NCBI GenBank assembly: GCA_963784805.1
Contig: CAWASR010000016.1
Location: 62,001-126,000 of the forward strand
Length of the DNA stretch: 64,000 bases
Direction of reading: 5' to 3'
Source: Roseiarcus sp963784805
GTDB taxonomy: Bacteria; Pseudomonadota; Alphaproteobacteria; Rhizobiales; Beijerinckiaceae
The notes beneath the pieces are model-generated. The model was not told the DNA's origin. It was given only the letters and a program-made list of their open reading frames with translations, and searched no databases. Shown here in pieces: positions 44,976 through 54,613 of the stretch. A program made the position numbers and the translations under genes. Each line of letters starts with the position of its first letter. The stretch's first letter is position 1.

Positions 44976-46130
44976 TCATCCGCCCGGCCGGGACCGCTCC
45001 AGAATCGCGGGTCCGACGTCGCGGATGTCCCGCAACCCGCAGAACGCCATAGTGATGTCGAGCTCCTTGCGGATGATGTCGAGGCACGCAGTGACGCCGG
45101 CTTCGCCCATCGCGCCGAGGCCGTAGAGGAACGCCCGGCCGATGAACACGCCCTTGGCTCCCAGGGCCAGCGCCTTGATGACGTCCTGACCGGAACGAAT
45201 TCCACCATCCATCAACACTTCGATCCTGTCGCCGACGACCGAGGCGACCGCCGGCAGAGCGGCGATCGACGATCGCGCGCCGTCGAGCTGCCGTCCGCCA
45301 TGATTGGAGACGATCAGCGCGTCGGCCCCCGTCTGGGCGGCCTTTTCGGCGTCTTCCGGATCGAGGATTCCCTTGAGGATGAGCTTGCCGCCCCAACGAT
45401 CCTTGATCCATTTCACGTCGTCCCAGGACAGCGCCGGGTCGAATTGCTCGTTGGTCCACGACGACAGCGAAGCCAGATTGCCGACGCCCTTGGCGTGGCC
45501 CACGATATTGCGGAACGTTCGCCGCTGCGTGCGCGCCATGCCGAGACACCAGCGCGGCTTGGTGGCCAGGTTGACGAGATTGGCGATCGTTATTCGCGGC
45601 GGCGCCGATAGCCCATTGACGATGTCCTTGTGGCGCTGACCGAGGATTTGCAGGTCGAGAGTGAGGACCAGCGCCGAGCATCGCGCGGCCTTGGCGCGGT
45701 CGATCAGGTTGTGAACGAAATCGCGGTCGCGCATCACATAGAGCTGAAACCAGAACGGCTTCGTCGTGTTCTCGGCCACGTCCTCGATCGAACAGATGCT
45801 CATCGTCGACAGCGTGAACGGAACGCCCGCCTTCTCGGCGGCCCGGGCGGCGAGAATTTCGCCGTCGGCATGTTGCATGCCGGTCAATCCGGTCGGCGCC
45901 AGCGCGACTGGCATCGATGCCGGAATGCCCGCCATCGTGGTCGCCAGCGTCCGGTCGCGCATGTCGACCGCCACCCGCTGGCGCAGCTTGATGGGGATGA
46001 AGTCGGCCTCGTTGGCGCGGTAAGTGCTTTCGGTCCAGGAGCCGGAATCGCAGTAGTCGTAGAACATTCTCGGGACTCGCCGTCTGGCGAGCGCGCGCAA
46101 GTCAGCTACCGTCGTAATGGGCCGCGCCAT
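44976..46130 (-). CDS. lldD: FMN-dependent alpha-hydroxy-acid dehydrogenase (L-lactate dehydrogenase type)
   Basis: Oxidises L-lactate or a similar 2-hydroxy acid. TIM barrel with RRVPRMFYDYCDSGSWTE at the start (active Tyr), ALAPTGLTGMQHADGE, FQLYVMRDRDFV (Gln/Tyr near FMN), LTLDLQILGQRHKD, ILKGILDPEDAEKA (Lys), and SNHGGRQLDGA with the catalytic His followed by Arg. DGGIRSGQDVIKALALGA binds phosphate. 384 aa, complete. Standing alone. Lactate is the likely substrate but glycolate- or mandelate-type relatives cannot be excluded. Confidence 0.9.
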   Translation of the reverse strand: MARPITTVADLRALARRRVPRMFYDYCDSGSWTESTYRANEADFIPIKLRQRVAVDMRDRTLATTMAGIPASMPVALAPTGLTGMQHADGEILAARAAEKAGVPFTLSTMSICSIEDVAENTTKPFWFQLYVMRDRDFVHNLIDRAKAARCSALVLTLDLQILGQRHKDIVNGLSAPPRITIANLVNLATKPRWCLGMARTQRRTFRNIVGHAKGVGNLASLSSWTNEQFDPALSWDDVKWIKDRWGGKLILKGILDPEDAEKAAQTGADALIVSNHGGRQLDGARSSIAALPAVASVVGDRIEVLMDGGIRSGQDVIKALALGAKGVFIGRAFLYGLGAMGEAGVTACLDIIRKELDITMAFCGLRDIRDVGPAILERSRPGG

Positions 46131-46721
46131 CCATTCTCTCTCCAGCCATGGCCAGCGGCGCGAGATGGCGGCCGCGGCCGGGAATCACCTTAGCGTATTG
46201 CGGCCTCCTGAGGCGAGGGCAGGAGCGGCGCCGGCGGCCATTCGCCCAGGCCCCGCCGGGCGCGCGGATCGCAAGCGCAAACGGCGCCGAATCCGAACGG
46301 ACATGGCGCCGAGGCGATGCGGAAGCGGCGCCGAGACGTCATTCATGCCAACTTAGCGGAATAGACGCCCATTGCCGTTTTGAGCCTTTTCAATGACTTG
46401 GCCGATCGAGGCCGTGATTCCGGCGCGCATCGTCTTCCGGAGGCGGTGCGAGGGCTCCGGGGGCGCGTCCAGCGGCCGAAAAGTCATCAGGATCGTTAAT
46501 TTCGTTTAATCAAAATCATTGTAGCGTTATTTCTGATTAAATGAAATAATCAATCTAGATTATTTTCGGCTCACGCCCCGGATCTTCCCCCACGACGTTT
46601 CGAGGCTTGCGTCCGATTGCGTCGCGTCCCGGCGCGATCAAGCATCGCAAGCGCAGGGACCGCAGCGGAGAGCGAAGCGTCGGACTCACGACATTCGGGG
46701 TAGGATTCTCGCCGGGCGGCG
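46131..46721. other. Intergenic region with an AT-rich island
   Basis: About 590 bases with no supportable gene. 46490-46570 is strikingly AT-rich for this genome, with AATAATC/GATTATT arms at 46545-46564 and TTAATTTCGTTTAA at 46497-46510. It may be a terminator or regulatory region for the methyltransferase side, or a foreign scrap. The rest (46150-46450) is GC-rich without structure I can name. Confidence 0.5.
46545..46564. repeat. AT-rich inverted repeat
   Basis: AATAATC and GATTATT around AATCTA: perfect 7-bp arms, low stability. Followed by TTTTC on the plus strand. Confidence 0.5.
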
Positions 46722-47375
46722 TCAGCGGAAGCGGAACACGCCGGTCCGCTTGATCTCGGAATCCTCGAGTTCGCGGGTCACCGGCACTCGATATTCGATC
46801 ACGCATTCGAGCCGGTCGAGCGCGAGATAGGCGCGGCGCGGGTCGCCGACGAGAACGGTCGCGCCGCGGCGCGCCAGCGCTGCGAGCCAGTTGGTCGCGT
46901 CCGCGGCCAGGTCCTTTTCGTAGGCCGCGTCGCCAGCCAGAACGACGTCCCAACCCTCGTCGGCGCCGATCAGATCTTCGCGCCGGGCTGTGACCGCGAC
47001 GCCGTTCTCGACCGCGTTGGCCTGAATCGCGGCTGCGGCGAAGGCGTCGATGTCCGAGGCTTGCGCCTCCGCCGCGCCCGCGAGCGCTGCGGCGATCGCG
47101 ACCAGTCCCGAGCCGGAGGCGAAATCGAGCGCGCGCCTATCCCGGACCAGCGCCGGATTGTCGATGAGATAGCGCGCGAGCGCCTGGCCGCCCGCCCAGG
47201 CGAAGGCCCAGAACGGCGGCGGAAGCCCCATCGCGCCGAGTTCGTCTTCCGTCTTTTTCCAAATCGGCACGGCCTCGTCCGCCAGCCACAGCCGCACCTC
47301 CGGAACCAGCGGCGGAGCGATGAGGCGCGTGTTGGCGAGAATGAACGCGCGCTTTTGGTCGGGGCCCGAGCTCAT
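46722..47375 (-). CDS. Class I SAM-dependent methyltransferase (ETFB lysine-methyltransferase-like)
   Basis: 217 aa. SAM motif I ALDFASGSGLVAIAAALAG (about 85-103), acidic SDIDAFA, then a D-V-V-L-A-G-D-A-A-Y-E motif IV segment and RRAYLALDRLE. The N-terminal FILANTRLIAPPLVPEVRLW and PFWAFAWAGGQALARYL are typical of the METTL20/nicotinamide N-methyltransferase-like group that modifies proteins. ATG 47375 overlaps the stop of a vestigial UPF0262 tail (ATGA), indicating an old operon; an ATG 5 codons upstream is also in frame. Substrate inferred only. Confidence 0.85.
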   Translation of the reverse strand: MSSGPDQKRAFILANTRLIAPPLVPEVRLWLADEAVPIWKKTEDELGAMGLPPPFWAFAWAGGQALARYLIDNPALVRDRRALDFASGSGLVAIAAALAGAAEAQASDIDAFAAAAIQANAVENGVAVTARREDLIGADEGWDVVLAGDAAYEKDLAADATNWLAALARRGATVLVGDPRRAYLALDRLECVIEYRVPVTRELEDSEIKRTGVFRFR

Positions 47376-47470
47376 CCCTTCCCGCGCCATGCGACGATCA
47401 GCGTCAACGGCCGGCGCGCGGCGGTCGTATCGGTCGCGACTTTGTCGGCGAGGCGCCGGGCCATCAGTTC
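47372..47470 (-). pseudogene. UPF0262 C-terminal remnant (duplicate)
   Basis: 33 codons ending in TGA read ELMARRLADKVATD then TTAARRPLTLIVAWRGKG; the intact UPF0262 gene 500 bases away ends ELMAQRLADKVAID then QITARRLFTLVVALRWKG (22 of 32 residues identical). Upstream of 47470 the similarity fades within about 70 bases. No start codon. It overlaps the start of the methyltransferase gene. Confidence 0.85.
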
Positions 47471-47815
47471 CCTCTCCGATCATCGCCGGCGGCGCGAAAC
47501 GACGGCCTTGCGCCTGATCGAACTTCAGCGTATCGCGGCTCTTTCGCCGGGTCCAACGACCGCACCGGGTCCGGTCGGCCTGGTGAAGAAGGGAACTCTT
47601 GCCAAGGCGACGTGAACGTGAACTGTCGTTGCGCCCTCTCAGCGTCGTCGCCAGGCGCAGATCGTTCTGAAAGCCTCACTTGATTTTGAAGTCGGCTAAC
47701 GGATGCGACGGCATCGGAACGATGACCGCGCCGGCGGCCCGGCTCGGAGCCTCTATTCTACAATTGTTCGGCGCGATCGTCTTCGATCCGAAATCCGGAA
47801 CCGTCTGGCTGGCAA
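47471..47815. other. Decayed spacer between two copies of a duplicated junction
   Basis: About 345 bases with no gene. It connects the UPF0262 tail remnant to the methyltransferase-start remnant; only faint echoes of UPF0262 coding sequence are visible near 47475-47540. Confidence 0.5.
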
Positions 47816-47875
47816 CGCGATGAGGCGCGTGCCGGCGAGAATGAGCTCGCGCTTTGCGGCGGGGCCAGAGCTTAT
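47816..47875 (-). pseudogene. Methyltransferase 5'-end remnant (duplicate)
   Basis: Directly after the UPF0262 gene, 20 codons read ISSGPAAKRELILAGTRLIA, against MSSGPDQKRAFILANTRLIA at the start of the methyltransferase at 47375 (14 of 20 identical). The ATG has become ATA. Similarity is lost before 47800. Confidence 0.82.
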
Positions 47876-48360
47876 CCCTTCCAGCGCAATGCGACGACGA
47901 GCGTGAACAATCGGCGTGCGGTGATCTGATCGATCGCGACCTTGTCAGCGAGGCGCTGGGCCATCAGCTCGGCGCCTTCGTCGTGGAGGGCCGTGCGTTG
48001 GTGGTCGATCGCCTCGATCTCACGCGGCCTCGCGGTCCGGATGGCGGAATAGTAGGTCTCGCAGCATTGGAAATAGTCCCTCAGCAGCGGCCGGAACGGG
48101 GTCGTCGAGACGACGATCGAGATCGCCGCCGCGCCGTCCGCCGCGCGGACGTCGAAGGTAAGCTTCGATTCTTCCTGCGAGACAATCAGTCTGTAGGGGC
48201 CGTCATCGCGACCGGGAACGCCGAAAGAATTCTCTTCGACCAGATCGAAGATCGCCACCGCGCGCTCGTGATCGAGATCGGGCGCGCCGCGCGGGATCGT
48301 CGCCTCATCGAGGATGACCTCGCTGAGACGGTCGCGACTCACGACCGCCTTCGGATTCAT
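47872..48360 (-). CDS. UPF0262 family protein
   Basis: 162-residue conserved alphaproteobacterial protein of unknown function. Family blocks: ERAVAIFDLVEENSFGVPG, GPYRLIVSQEESKLTFDVR, STTPFRPLLRDYFQCCETYY, IEAIDHQRTALHDEGAELMA and the tail RRLFTLVVALRWKG. ATG overlaps the hisD stop (ATGA), so it is the downstream partner in a hisD-UPF0262 pair, the usual arrangement in Rhizobiales. Its 3' junction was partly duplicated 500 bases further on. Confidence 0.9.
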   Translation of the reverse strand: MNPKAVVSRDRLSEVILDEATIPRGAPDLDHERAVAIFDLVEENSFGVPGRDDGPYRLIVSQEESKLTFDVRAADGAAAISIVVSTTPFRPLLRDYFQCCETYYSAIRTARPREIEAIDHQRTALHDEGAELMAQRLADKVAIDQITARRLFTLVVALRWKG

Positions 48361-49679
48361 TGCGGTTTCACGCTCCCGTCCCCGGCTTCTAGCCGCATTG
48401 CGACAGAGCGGGCGTGCGCGTCAAGCGCCTCGGCCTTGCCGAGCGCCACCGCCGCCGGGCCCAGGATGGCGAGCGAACGCGCGTCGCATTTGAGCAGCGA
48501 GGTGCGCTTCATGAAGTCGAGCACGCCGAGGCCCGAGGAGAAGCGGGCGGAGCGCGCGGTCGGCAGAACGTGGTTGGAGCCGCCGACATAATCGCCGATC
48601 GCCTCGGGCGTGTGCGGCCCGAGGAAGATCGCGCCGGCGTTCTCGATTTTCTCGCCGAGCGCTTCCACGTCATGGGCCATGATCTCCAGGTGCTCCGGGG
48701 CCAGGCGATTGACGAGCGGCAGGGCGGCCTCAAGCGAAGGGCAGAGGATGATCGCGCCATAGTCGCGCCAGCTCGCCCCAGCGATCCCGGCCCGCGGCAG
48801 GGTTGCAAGCTGCGCGTCGATTTCCGCCGTCACCGCGCGCGCCAGTTCCGCATCGGCGGTGATGAGGATCGACTGGGCGGCCTCGTCGTGCTCGGCCTGG
48901 GCCAACAGGTCGGCGGCGACGAAGCGCGGATCGGCGCTCCGATCGGCGAGGATGACGACCTCGGAAGGCCCTGCGATCAGGTCGATGCCGACGACCCCGA
49001 AAACGCGGCGCTTGGCCGCCGCCACATAAGCGTTGCCGGGGCCGACGATCTTGGCCACGGGCGCGATCGTCTTTGTGCCATAGGCGAGCGCCGCGATCGC
49101 CTGCGCCCCGCCGACCCGATAGATCTCGTCGACGCCGGCGATGCGCGCCGCGGCGAGCACCAGCGGGTTGATGCGGCCGTCCGGCGTCGGCACCGTCATC
49201 GCAAGCCGCCGGCAGCCCGCCACTTTGGCCGGCGCGGCGTTCATGATCACCGACGACGGATAACTCGCCGCGCCGCCGGGAACATAGAGACCGACCTCCT
49301 CGATCGGCCGCCAGCGCCATCCGAGCTCGACCCCGAGCGAATCGGTGAACCGCATGTCGGCCGGCTTCTGACGCCGATGGTAGTCGATCACGCGCTGATG
49401 CGCGAAATTGAGCGCGCTGAGCGCGCCCTGTTCGCAAGCCGCGATCGCGGCCTCGACCTCGCCCGCGCCGATCGCCAGACCCCTGGCGCCGATGTCGACC
49501 CGGTCGAAGCGACGGCAATATTCCGCGAGCGCCTCATCGCCGCGCGCGCGCACGTCCGCGATGATGGCTGCGACCGTGGCGTCGACCTCGGCCGCGGATT
49601 CACGCTTGGCGCCGAGCAGCGCGGCGAACCGCGGCTCGAAATCCGCCGACCCCATATCGAGCGCAATCGCCATCGTCAA
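48357..49679 (-). CDS. hisD: Histidinol dehydrogenase
   Basis: NAD-dependent zinc enzyme oxidising histidinol to histidine, the last two steps of histidine synthesis. Signature segment IDLIAGPSEVVILADRSADP (about 220-240) leads into AADLLAQAEHDEAAQSILIT; catalytic Glu-His pair in LAPEHLEIMAHD (about 325-336); GPHTPEAIGDYVGGSNHVLPT near the C-terminus. 440 aa, complete; M-T-M start, the third-codon ATG is an alternative. 18 bases after DUF2948, overlapping UPF0262. Confidence 0.96.
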   Translation of the reverse strand: MTMAIALDMGSADFEPRFAALLGAKRESAAEVDATVAAIIADVRARGDEALAEYCRRFDRVDIGARGLAIGAGEVEAAIAACEQGALSALNFAHQRVIDYHRRQKPADMRFTDSLGVELGWRWRPIEEVGLYVPGGAASYPSSVIMNAAPAKVAGCRRLAMTVPTPDGRINPLVLAAARIAGVDEIYRVGGAQAIAALAYGTKTIAPVAKIVGPGNAYVAAAKRRVFGVVGIDLIAGPSEVVILADRSADPRFVAADLLAQAEHDEAAQSILITADAELARAVTAEIDAQLATLPRAGIAGASWRDYGAIILCPSLEAALPLVNRLAPEHLEIMAHDVEALGEKIENAGAIFLGPHTPEAIGDYVGGSNHVLPTARSARFSSGLGVLDFMKRTSLLKCDARSLAILGPAAVALGKAEALDAHARSVAMRLEAGDGSVKPQ

Positions 49680-49697
49680 ATCTCCGGCGCTCCCGCC

Positions 49698-50153
49698 TCA
49701 GACCGCCGACGGGCCCGAAAGCGCGTGACCGGCGCAAGACTGCGCCGGTTGGCGCAACCCCATGTCGCGAAGCTCGGCCTCGACGCATTCGACCTCGAGC
49801 CGCACCAGGGCGCCGTCGGCGAAGGCGAGAATGATCATGCCGGCGGGCGGATCGGTCTTTTCGAACGTCACCGCCAGAAGGTTGAGCGTCGCGTCCTCGT
49901 CCGTGTCGCCCATTCCCAGATGGGCGACTTTGAGCACCCGGTCGAAACGCAGAACGCTCGCCACCCGCTCCTGCGACCCGGTCTTCGCGACAACCCAGTC
50001 GTAGCGCATCCCCGCGACCACGAAGCGGCGCTGTCTCGGCAGCCATACCATATCGGAGCGCTTGACGCAGGTGTTCTGCGCATGCGCGGATATGACGCCG
50101 AGGCCCTCGCGGTCGAGCGCGACGAGCTTGAGCGGTTGGGCGACGGCGGGCAT
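49698..50153 (-). CDS. DUF2948 protein
   Basis: 151 aa, conserved in Alphaproteobacteria and characteristically between murA and hisD, as here. Family segments: LKLVALDREGLGVISAHAQN, VKRSDMVWLPRQRRFVVAGM, VLRFDRVLKVAHLG, LNLLAVTFEKTDPPAGMIIL and ALVRLEVECVEAELRDMG. No membrane segment. Function unknown. Five bases downstream of the murA stop. Confidence 0.9.
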   Translation of the reverse strand: MPAVAQPLKLVALDREGLGVISAHAQNTCVKRSDMVWLPRQRRFVVAGMRYDWVVAKTGSQERVASVLRFDRVLKVAHLGMGDTDEDATLNLLAVTFEKTDPPAGMIILAFADGALVRLEVECVEAELRDMGLRQPAQSCAGHALSGPSAV

Positions 50154-50158
50154 CGCTT

Positions 50159-51448
<1,290 letters not shown>

Positions 51449-51516
51449 TCCCCGTTCCTTCCGACCCCGATACAATCGATCGAATAAGGCTCGGCGCTCC
51501 CCTCGCGGTCGCGACG

Positions 51517-51693
51517 TCAGCTCTTAAAATCCTCGGGCGCCGGAATCTCATCCTCCGCCGACCGCCCCGGCGTCGTCCCGGCCGCGCGCAAGCGCTGCTG
51601 GATCTTGCGCCGCTTCAAATTCTCGCGCAGCGAGGCGGAAAGACGCGCCCGCCGCCGGTCCTGGCTTTTGCTCCCGGCGTCGTCCGGGCTCAT
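51517..51693 (-). CDS. Small conserved basic protein upstream of murA
   Basis: 58 aa from ATG 51691-51693: M-S-P-D-D-A-G, then RRRARLSASLRENLKRRKIQ followed by QRLRAAG, then an acidic tail. Short Arg/Lys-rich helix-forming proteins of this type (R.xRL...LRENLKRRK..) are found next to murA in many Rhizobiales genomes, to my knowledge without a function. Reading backwards past this ATG has no similarity. 69 bases from the murA start on the same strand. Confidence 0.7.
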   Translation of the reverse strand: MSPDDAGSKSQDRRRARLSASLRENLKRRKIQQRLRAAGTTPGRSAEDEIPAPEDFKS

Positions 51694-51838
51694 GTCGTTC
51701 CTCAAAGTAGCAAACGGAGCGAGCCTTGCAGCGGCCCGAGGCGCGACGGGCCCAAGACTTGTCGGATCAAGGCTTGATAGGGCCAAAGAGGGCGGCCGGG
51801 CAAGCCCATTCGAGCGCAAGGACCGCGCTCTTCGTCGG

Positions 51839-53509
51839 TCATCCGGCCTTCTCAATCAGGCTCGTCGCCGCCGCGCGCGCCGCGCGCGTGATCTCGGCCC
51901 CCGCGAGCATACGGGCGATTTCCTCGCGCCGCTCGCCCGAACCCAGGCGGGACACGCGGGTCGCGACGCGATCGCCGTCGCCCACATTGGTCTTGACGAT
52001 GCGATAGTGGTTCTGCGCCCGCGCGGCCACCTGCGGCGCGTGGGTGACGGCCAGCACCTGCGCCCTCGAAGAGAGCCGGGCGAGGCGCTGTCCGATGGCG
52101 TCGGCGACCGCGCCCCCGACTCCGGTGTCGATTTCGTCGAATACGAGGGTCGGCGCCGTGCCGCGTTCGGCCAGAGACACCTTGATCGCCAGCAGGAAGC
52201 GGGCGAGTTCGCCGCCCGAGGCGACCTTCATGAGCGGGCCGAGCCGCGAGCCAGGATTGGTGCGGACGAAGAACTCCGACCGATCATAGCCATTGGCCGA
52301 AACCAGAGTCTCGTCGCGCCGCAAATCGACGCTGAACTGGGCCCGTTCGAGCTTGAGCGGCGGCAGTTCGGCCGCGACCGCCTGTTCGAGTTCGCGGGCG
52401 CCGCGCTCACGCGCGTCGCTAAGCGCGCGCGCGGCCGCGCGATAGGCGGCGCTCGCGCTTGCGAGGCCAGCCTCGAGCCGGGCGACCTCACCGCGTCCTG
52501 CTTCGAGCGCCGCCAGATCGTCGGCGTATTTCCGGGCCGTCGCCGGCAGGGAATCGACCGGGACGCCGTATTTGCGCCCCATCGCCCGCAGCGCGAACAG
52601 GCGCTCCTCGCAGCGCTCCAGTTCACGCGGATCATATTCGCAGGCTTCGACCGCCTGCTCGATCGCGCGGGTCGCCCCCTCCACCGCCTCGATCGCCTCG
52701 TCGAGCGCCCTGACGCTGGGCTCGATCAGGCCCGGCGCCTGGGGCATGCGGCGTTGCAGCCGGCGAGAGAGCGAGAGCAGCACCGGCAGGACTGACGCAT
52801 CCCCCGCCAGATGATCGCGGGCGTCACGAATGTCGGCCGCGACCTTCTCGCCCTGCATCATCGCCTGCCGCCGCGACGCCAGCGCCTCCTCTTCGCCCGG
52901 CTGAACGGCAAGGCGCGACAATTCGTCAACGGCATGGCGCGCGAATTCGGCGTCCGCCTGCGCCGCCAGGACGCGGCCGCGCTCGGCGTCCAACGCGCGC
53001 TCGGACGCGCGCAGGACGGCGAAAGCCTCCGCGGTCGTCTCGGCCAGCGACTCGAGCCCGCCATAGGCGTCGACCAGCGCCCTGTGGGCCGCCGGGTCGG
53101 TCAGCGCGCGTTCGTCGTGCTGGCCGTGAATCTCGACCAGCGCAGAAGCCAGCGCGCGCATCGCCTGCGCGCTGACGGTCTGGTCGTTGACATAGGCCCG
53201 CGTTCTGCCGTCGGCGAACTGCACCCGCCTCAAGATCAGCTCGTCGCCGATTTCGATGTCCTGGCCTTCGAGCAGCGCGTGGGCGGCATGGCCGGACGGC
53301 AATTCGAACACCGCGGTCACCTGCCCTTGAGCCTGGCCATGACGAACGAGTCCGCCGTCTCCTCGCGCGCCGAGCGCCAGCGACAGCGCGTCCAGGAGGA
53401 TCGATTTGCCCGCGCCGGTCTCGCCGGTGAGGACCGTCAGGCCAGCGGCGAATTCGAGATCAAGCTGGTCGATCAGCACCACGTCGCGAATGGAGAGACG
53501 CGCGAGCAT
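51839..53509 (-). CDS. recN: DNA repair protein RecN
   Basis: SMC-like ATPase in double-strand-break repair. Walker A LTGETGAGKSILLDALSLAL (about 28-47), two coiled-coil arms (about 150-330) and the C-terminal half: signature LGPLMKVASGGELARFLLAI, Walker B PTLVFDEIDTGVGG, and VLAVTHAPQVAARAQNHY as H-loop. VEIHGQHDERAL in the N-terminal half is the RecN Q-loop region. 556 aa, complete. 12 bases downstream of bamD, a conserved bamD-recN pair. Confidence 0.96.
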   Translation of the reverse strand: MLARLSIRDVVLIDQLDLEFAAGLTVLTGETGAGKSILLDALSLALGARGDGGLVRHGQAQGQVTAVFELPSGHAAHALLEGQDIEIGDELILRRVQFADGRTRAYVNDQTVSAQAMRALASALVEIHGQHDERALTDPAAHRALVDAYGGLESLAETTAEAFAVLRASERALDAERGRVLAAQADAEFARHAVDELSRLAVQPGEEEALASRRQAMMQGEKVAADIRDARDHLAGDASVLPVLLSLSRRLQRRMPQAPGLIEPSVRALDEAIEAVEGATRAIEQAVEACEYDPRELERCEERLFALRAMGRKYGVPVDSLPATARKYADDLAALEAGRGEVARLEAGLASASAAYRAAARALSDARERGARELEQAVAAELPPLKLERAQFSVDLRRDETLVSANGYDRSEFFVRTNPGSRLGPLMKVASGGELARFLLAIKVSLAERGTAPTLVFDEIDTGVGGAVADAIGQRLARLSSRAQVLAVTHAPQVAARAQNHYRIVKTNVGDGDRVATRVSRLGSGERREEIARMLAGAEITRAARAAATSLIEKAG

Positions 53510-53521
53510 GAAAGCGCCCCG

Positions 53522-54421
53522 TCAGGACGGCACGATCGTATGGTAGATCTTGGAGATCCACGAATTGGCGTTTTCGTGCGGCGAGAGTCCCTTGCCCTTC
53601 AACAGCGCATAGGCGTCCCGGTACCACTGGCTGTCGGGATAGTTGTGGCCAAGGACCGCCGCAGCGGTCTGCGCCTCCGCGGTGATCCCGAGGCCCAGAT
53701 AGGCTTCGACCAGACGATAGAGCGCTTCCTGCGCCTGTTGGGTCGTCTGAAAGTATTGGAGCACGTTGCGGAAACGGTTGATCGCCGCGGTGTAATTGCG
53801 CCGGTTCAGGTAAAAGCGGCCAATCGACATTTCCTTGCCCGCGAGCTGATCCTCGGTGACCGTGATCTTGAACTTCGAATCCTCGACATACTCCGACTTG
53901 GGATATTTCTGCACCACCGCCTGAAAAGCCGCCAGGGCCTTGGCCGCTTTCTCTTGATCGCGCGAAATGTCCGGAATCTGCTCGTAATAGGAGTTCGCCT
54001 GCAGATAAAGGACATAATCCGCATCTGGCGACTTCGCGTATTCCTTCAGATACCGGTCGGCGGCGGTTTCCGCATCATCATAGGCGCCGGCCCGATAGTC
54101 GGCGTAGACCGTCATCAACAGGCCTTTTCGACTCCAGTCCGAATCGGGATATTGCTTGCCCAGGTCGGTGAATTTCTTCGCCGCCTCTTGCGGCGCGCCG
54201 TTGGCAAGTTTTTCGAGACCCTGATCGTAGAGCTTGGTGGCCGGGACGTCCGGCACGATCTCCGTCTTGTACTTCGAGGCGCCGAACGGGTTGAACTGGT
54301 CAAACATCGAACAGGAGGAGGCGCAGAGGGCGATGGCGGTCAGCGCGGCCGCGGCCGCGCTGCGCCGCGCCAGCACCCTGCCCGCGCTGAGTGGGGTCAT
54401 GCCGAATTCGACCTTTGCCAT
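53522..54421 (-). CDS. bamD: Outer-membrane assembly lipoprotein BamD
   Basis: Lipoprotein subunit of the BAM complex folding outer-membrane beta-barrels. Signal peptide with lipobox (ALTAIALCASSC, modified Cys about residue 39), then five TPR-like helices: LYDQGLEKLANGAPQEAAKK, SRKGLLMTVYADYRAGAYDD, ADYVLYLQANSYYEQIPDI, IGRFYLNRRNYTAAINRFRN, TQQAQEALYRLVEAYLGLGI. 299 aa from ATG 54421; ATG 54400 would keep the signal peptide too. Located between lpxC and recN, as in most Alphaproteobacteria. Confidence 0.93.
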   Translation of the reverse strand: MAKVEFGMTPLSAGRVLARRSAAAAALTAIALCASSCSMFDQFNPFGASKYKTEIVPDVPATKLYDQGLEKLANGAPQEAAKKFTDLGKQYPDSDWSRKGLLMTVYADYRAGAYDDAETAADRYLKEYAKSPDADYVLYLQANSYYEQIPDISRDQEKAAKALAAFQAVVQKYPKSEYVEDSKFKITVTEDQLAGKEMSIGRFYLNRRNYTAAINRFRNVLQYFQTTQQAQEALYRLVEAYLGLGITAEAQTAAAVLGHNYPDSQWYRDAYALLKGKGLSPHENANSWISKIYHTIVPS

Positions 54422-54613
54422 GCTTTGGAACTCAATCGTTGCAGGAGGACGGCTGCGCCGCCCCGGTTCGCGGCGAAGCGGCTCTTTACCCCACTCCGGG
54501 CGCGTGCGCCACACGAGAAGAAATCGCGCGGCGGCAAAAATTGGCCGCCGATCGCGGCGGCGCTTGGAAATCGGGGCTCGAAAGAAATTCCCCCGCTCGC
54601 ATCCTGCTGAAGA

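Noticed and set aside
46497..46510. TTAA-N6-TTAA as a CtrA box
   Set aside because: Spacing is one short of the consensus and the neighbouring genes are not cell-cycle genes.
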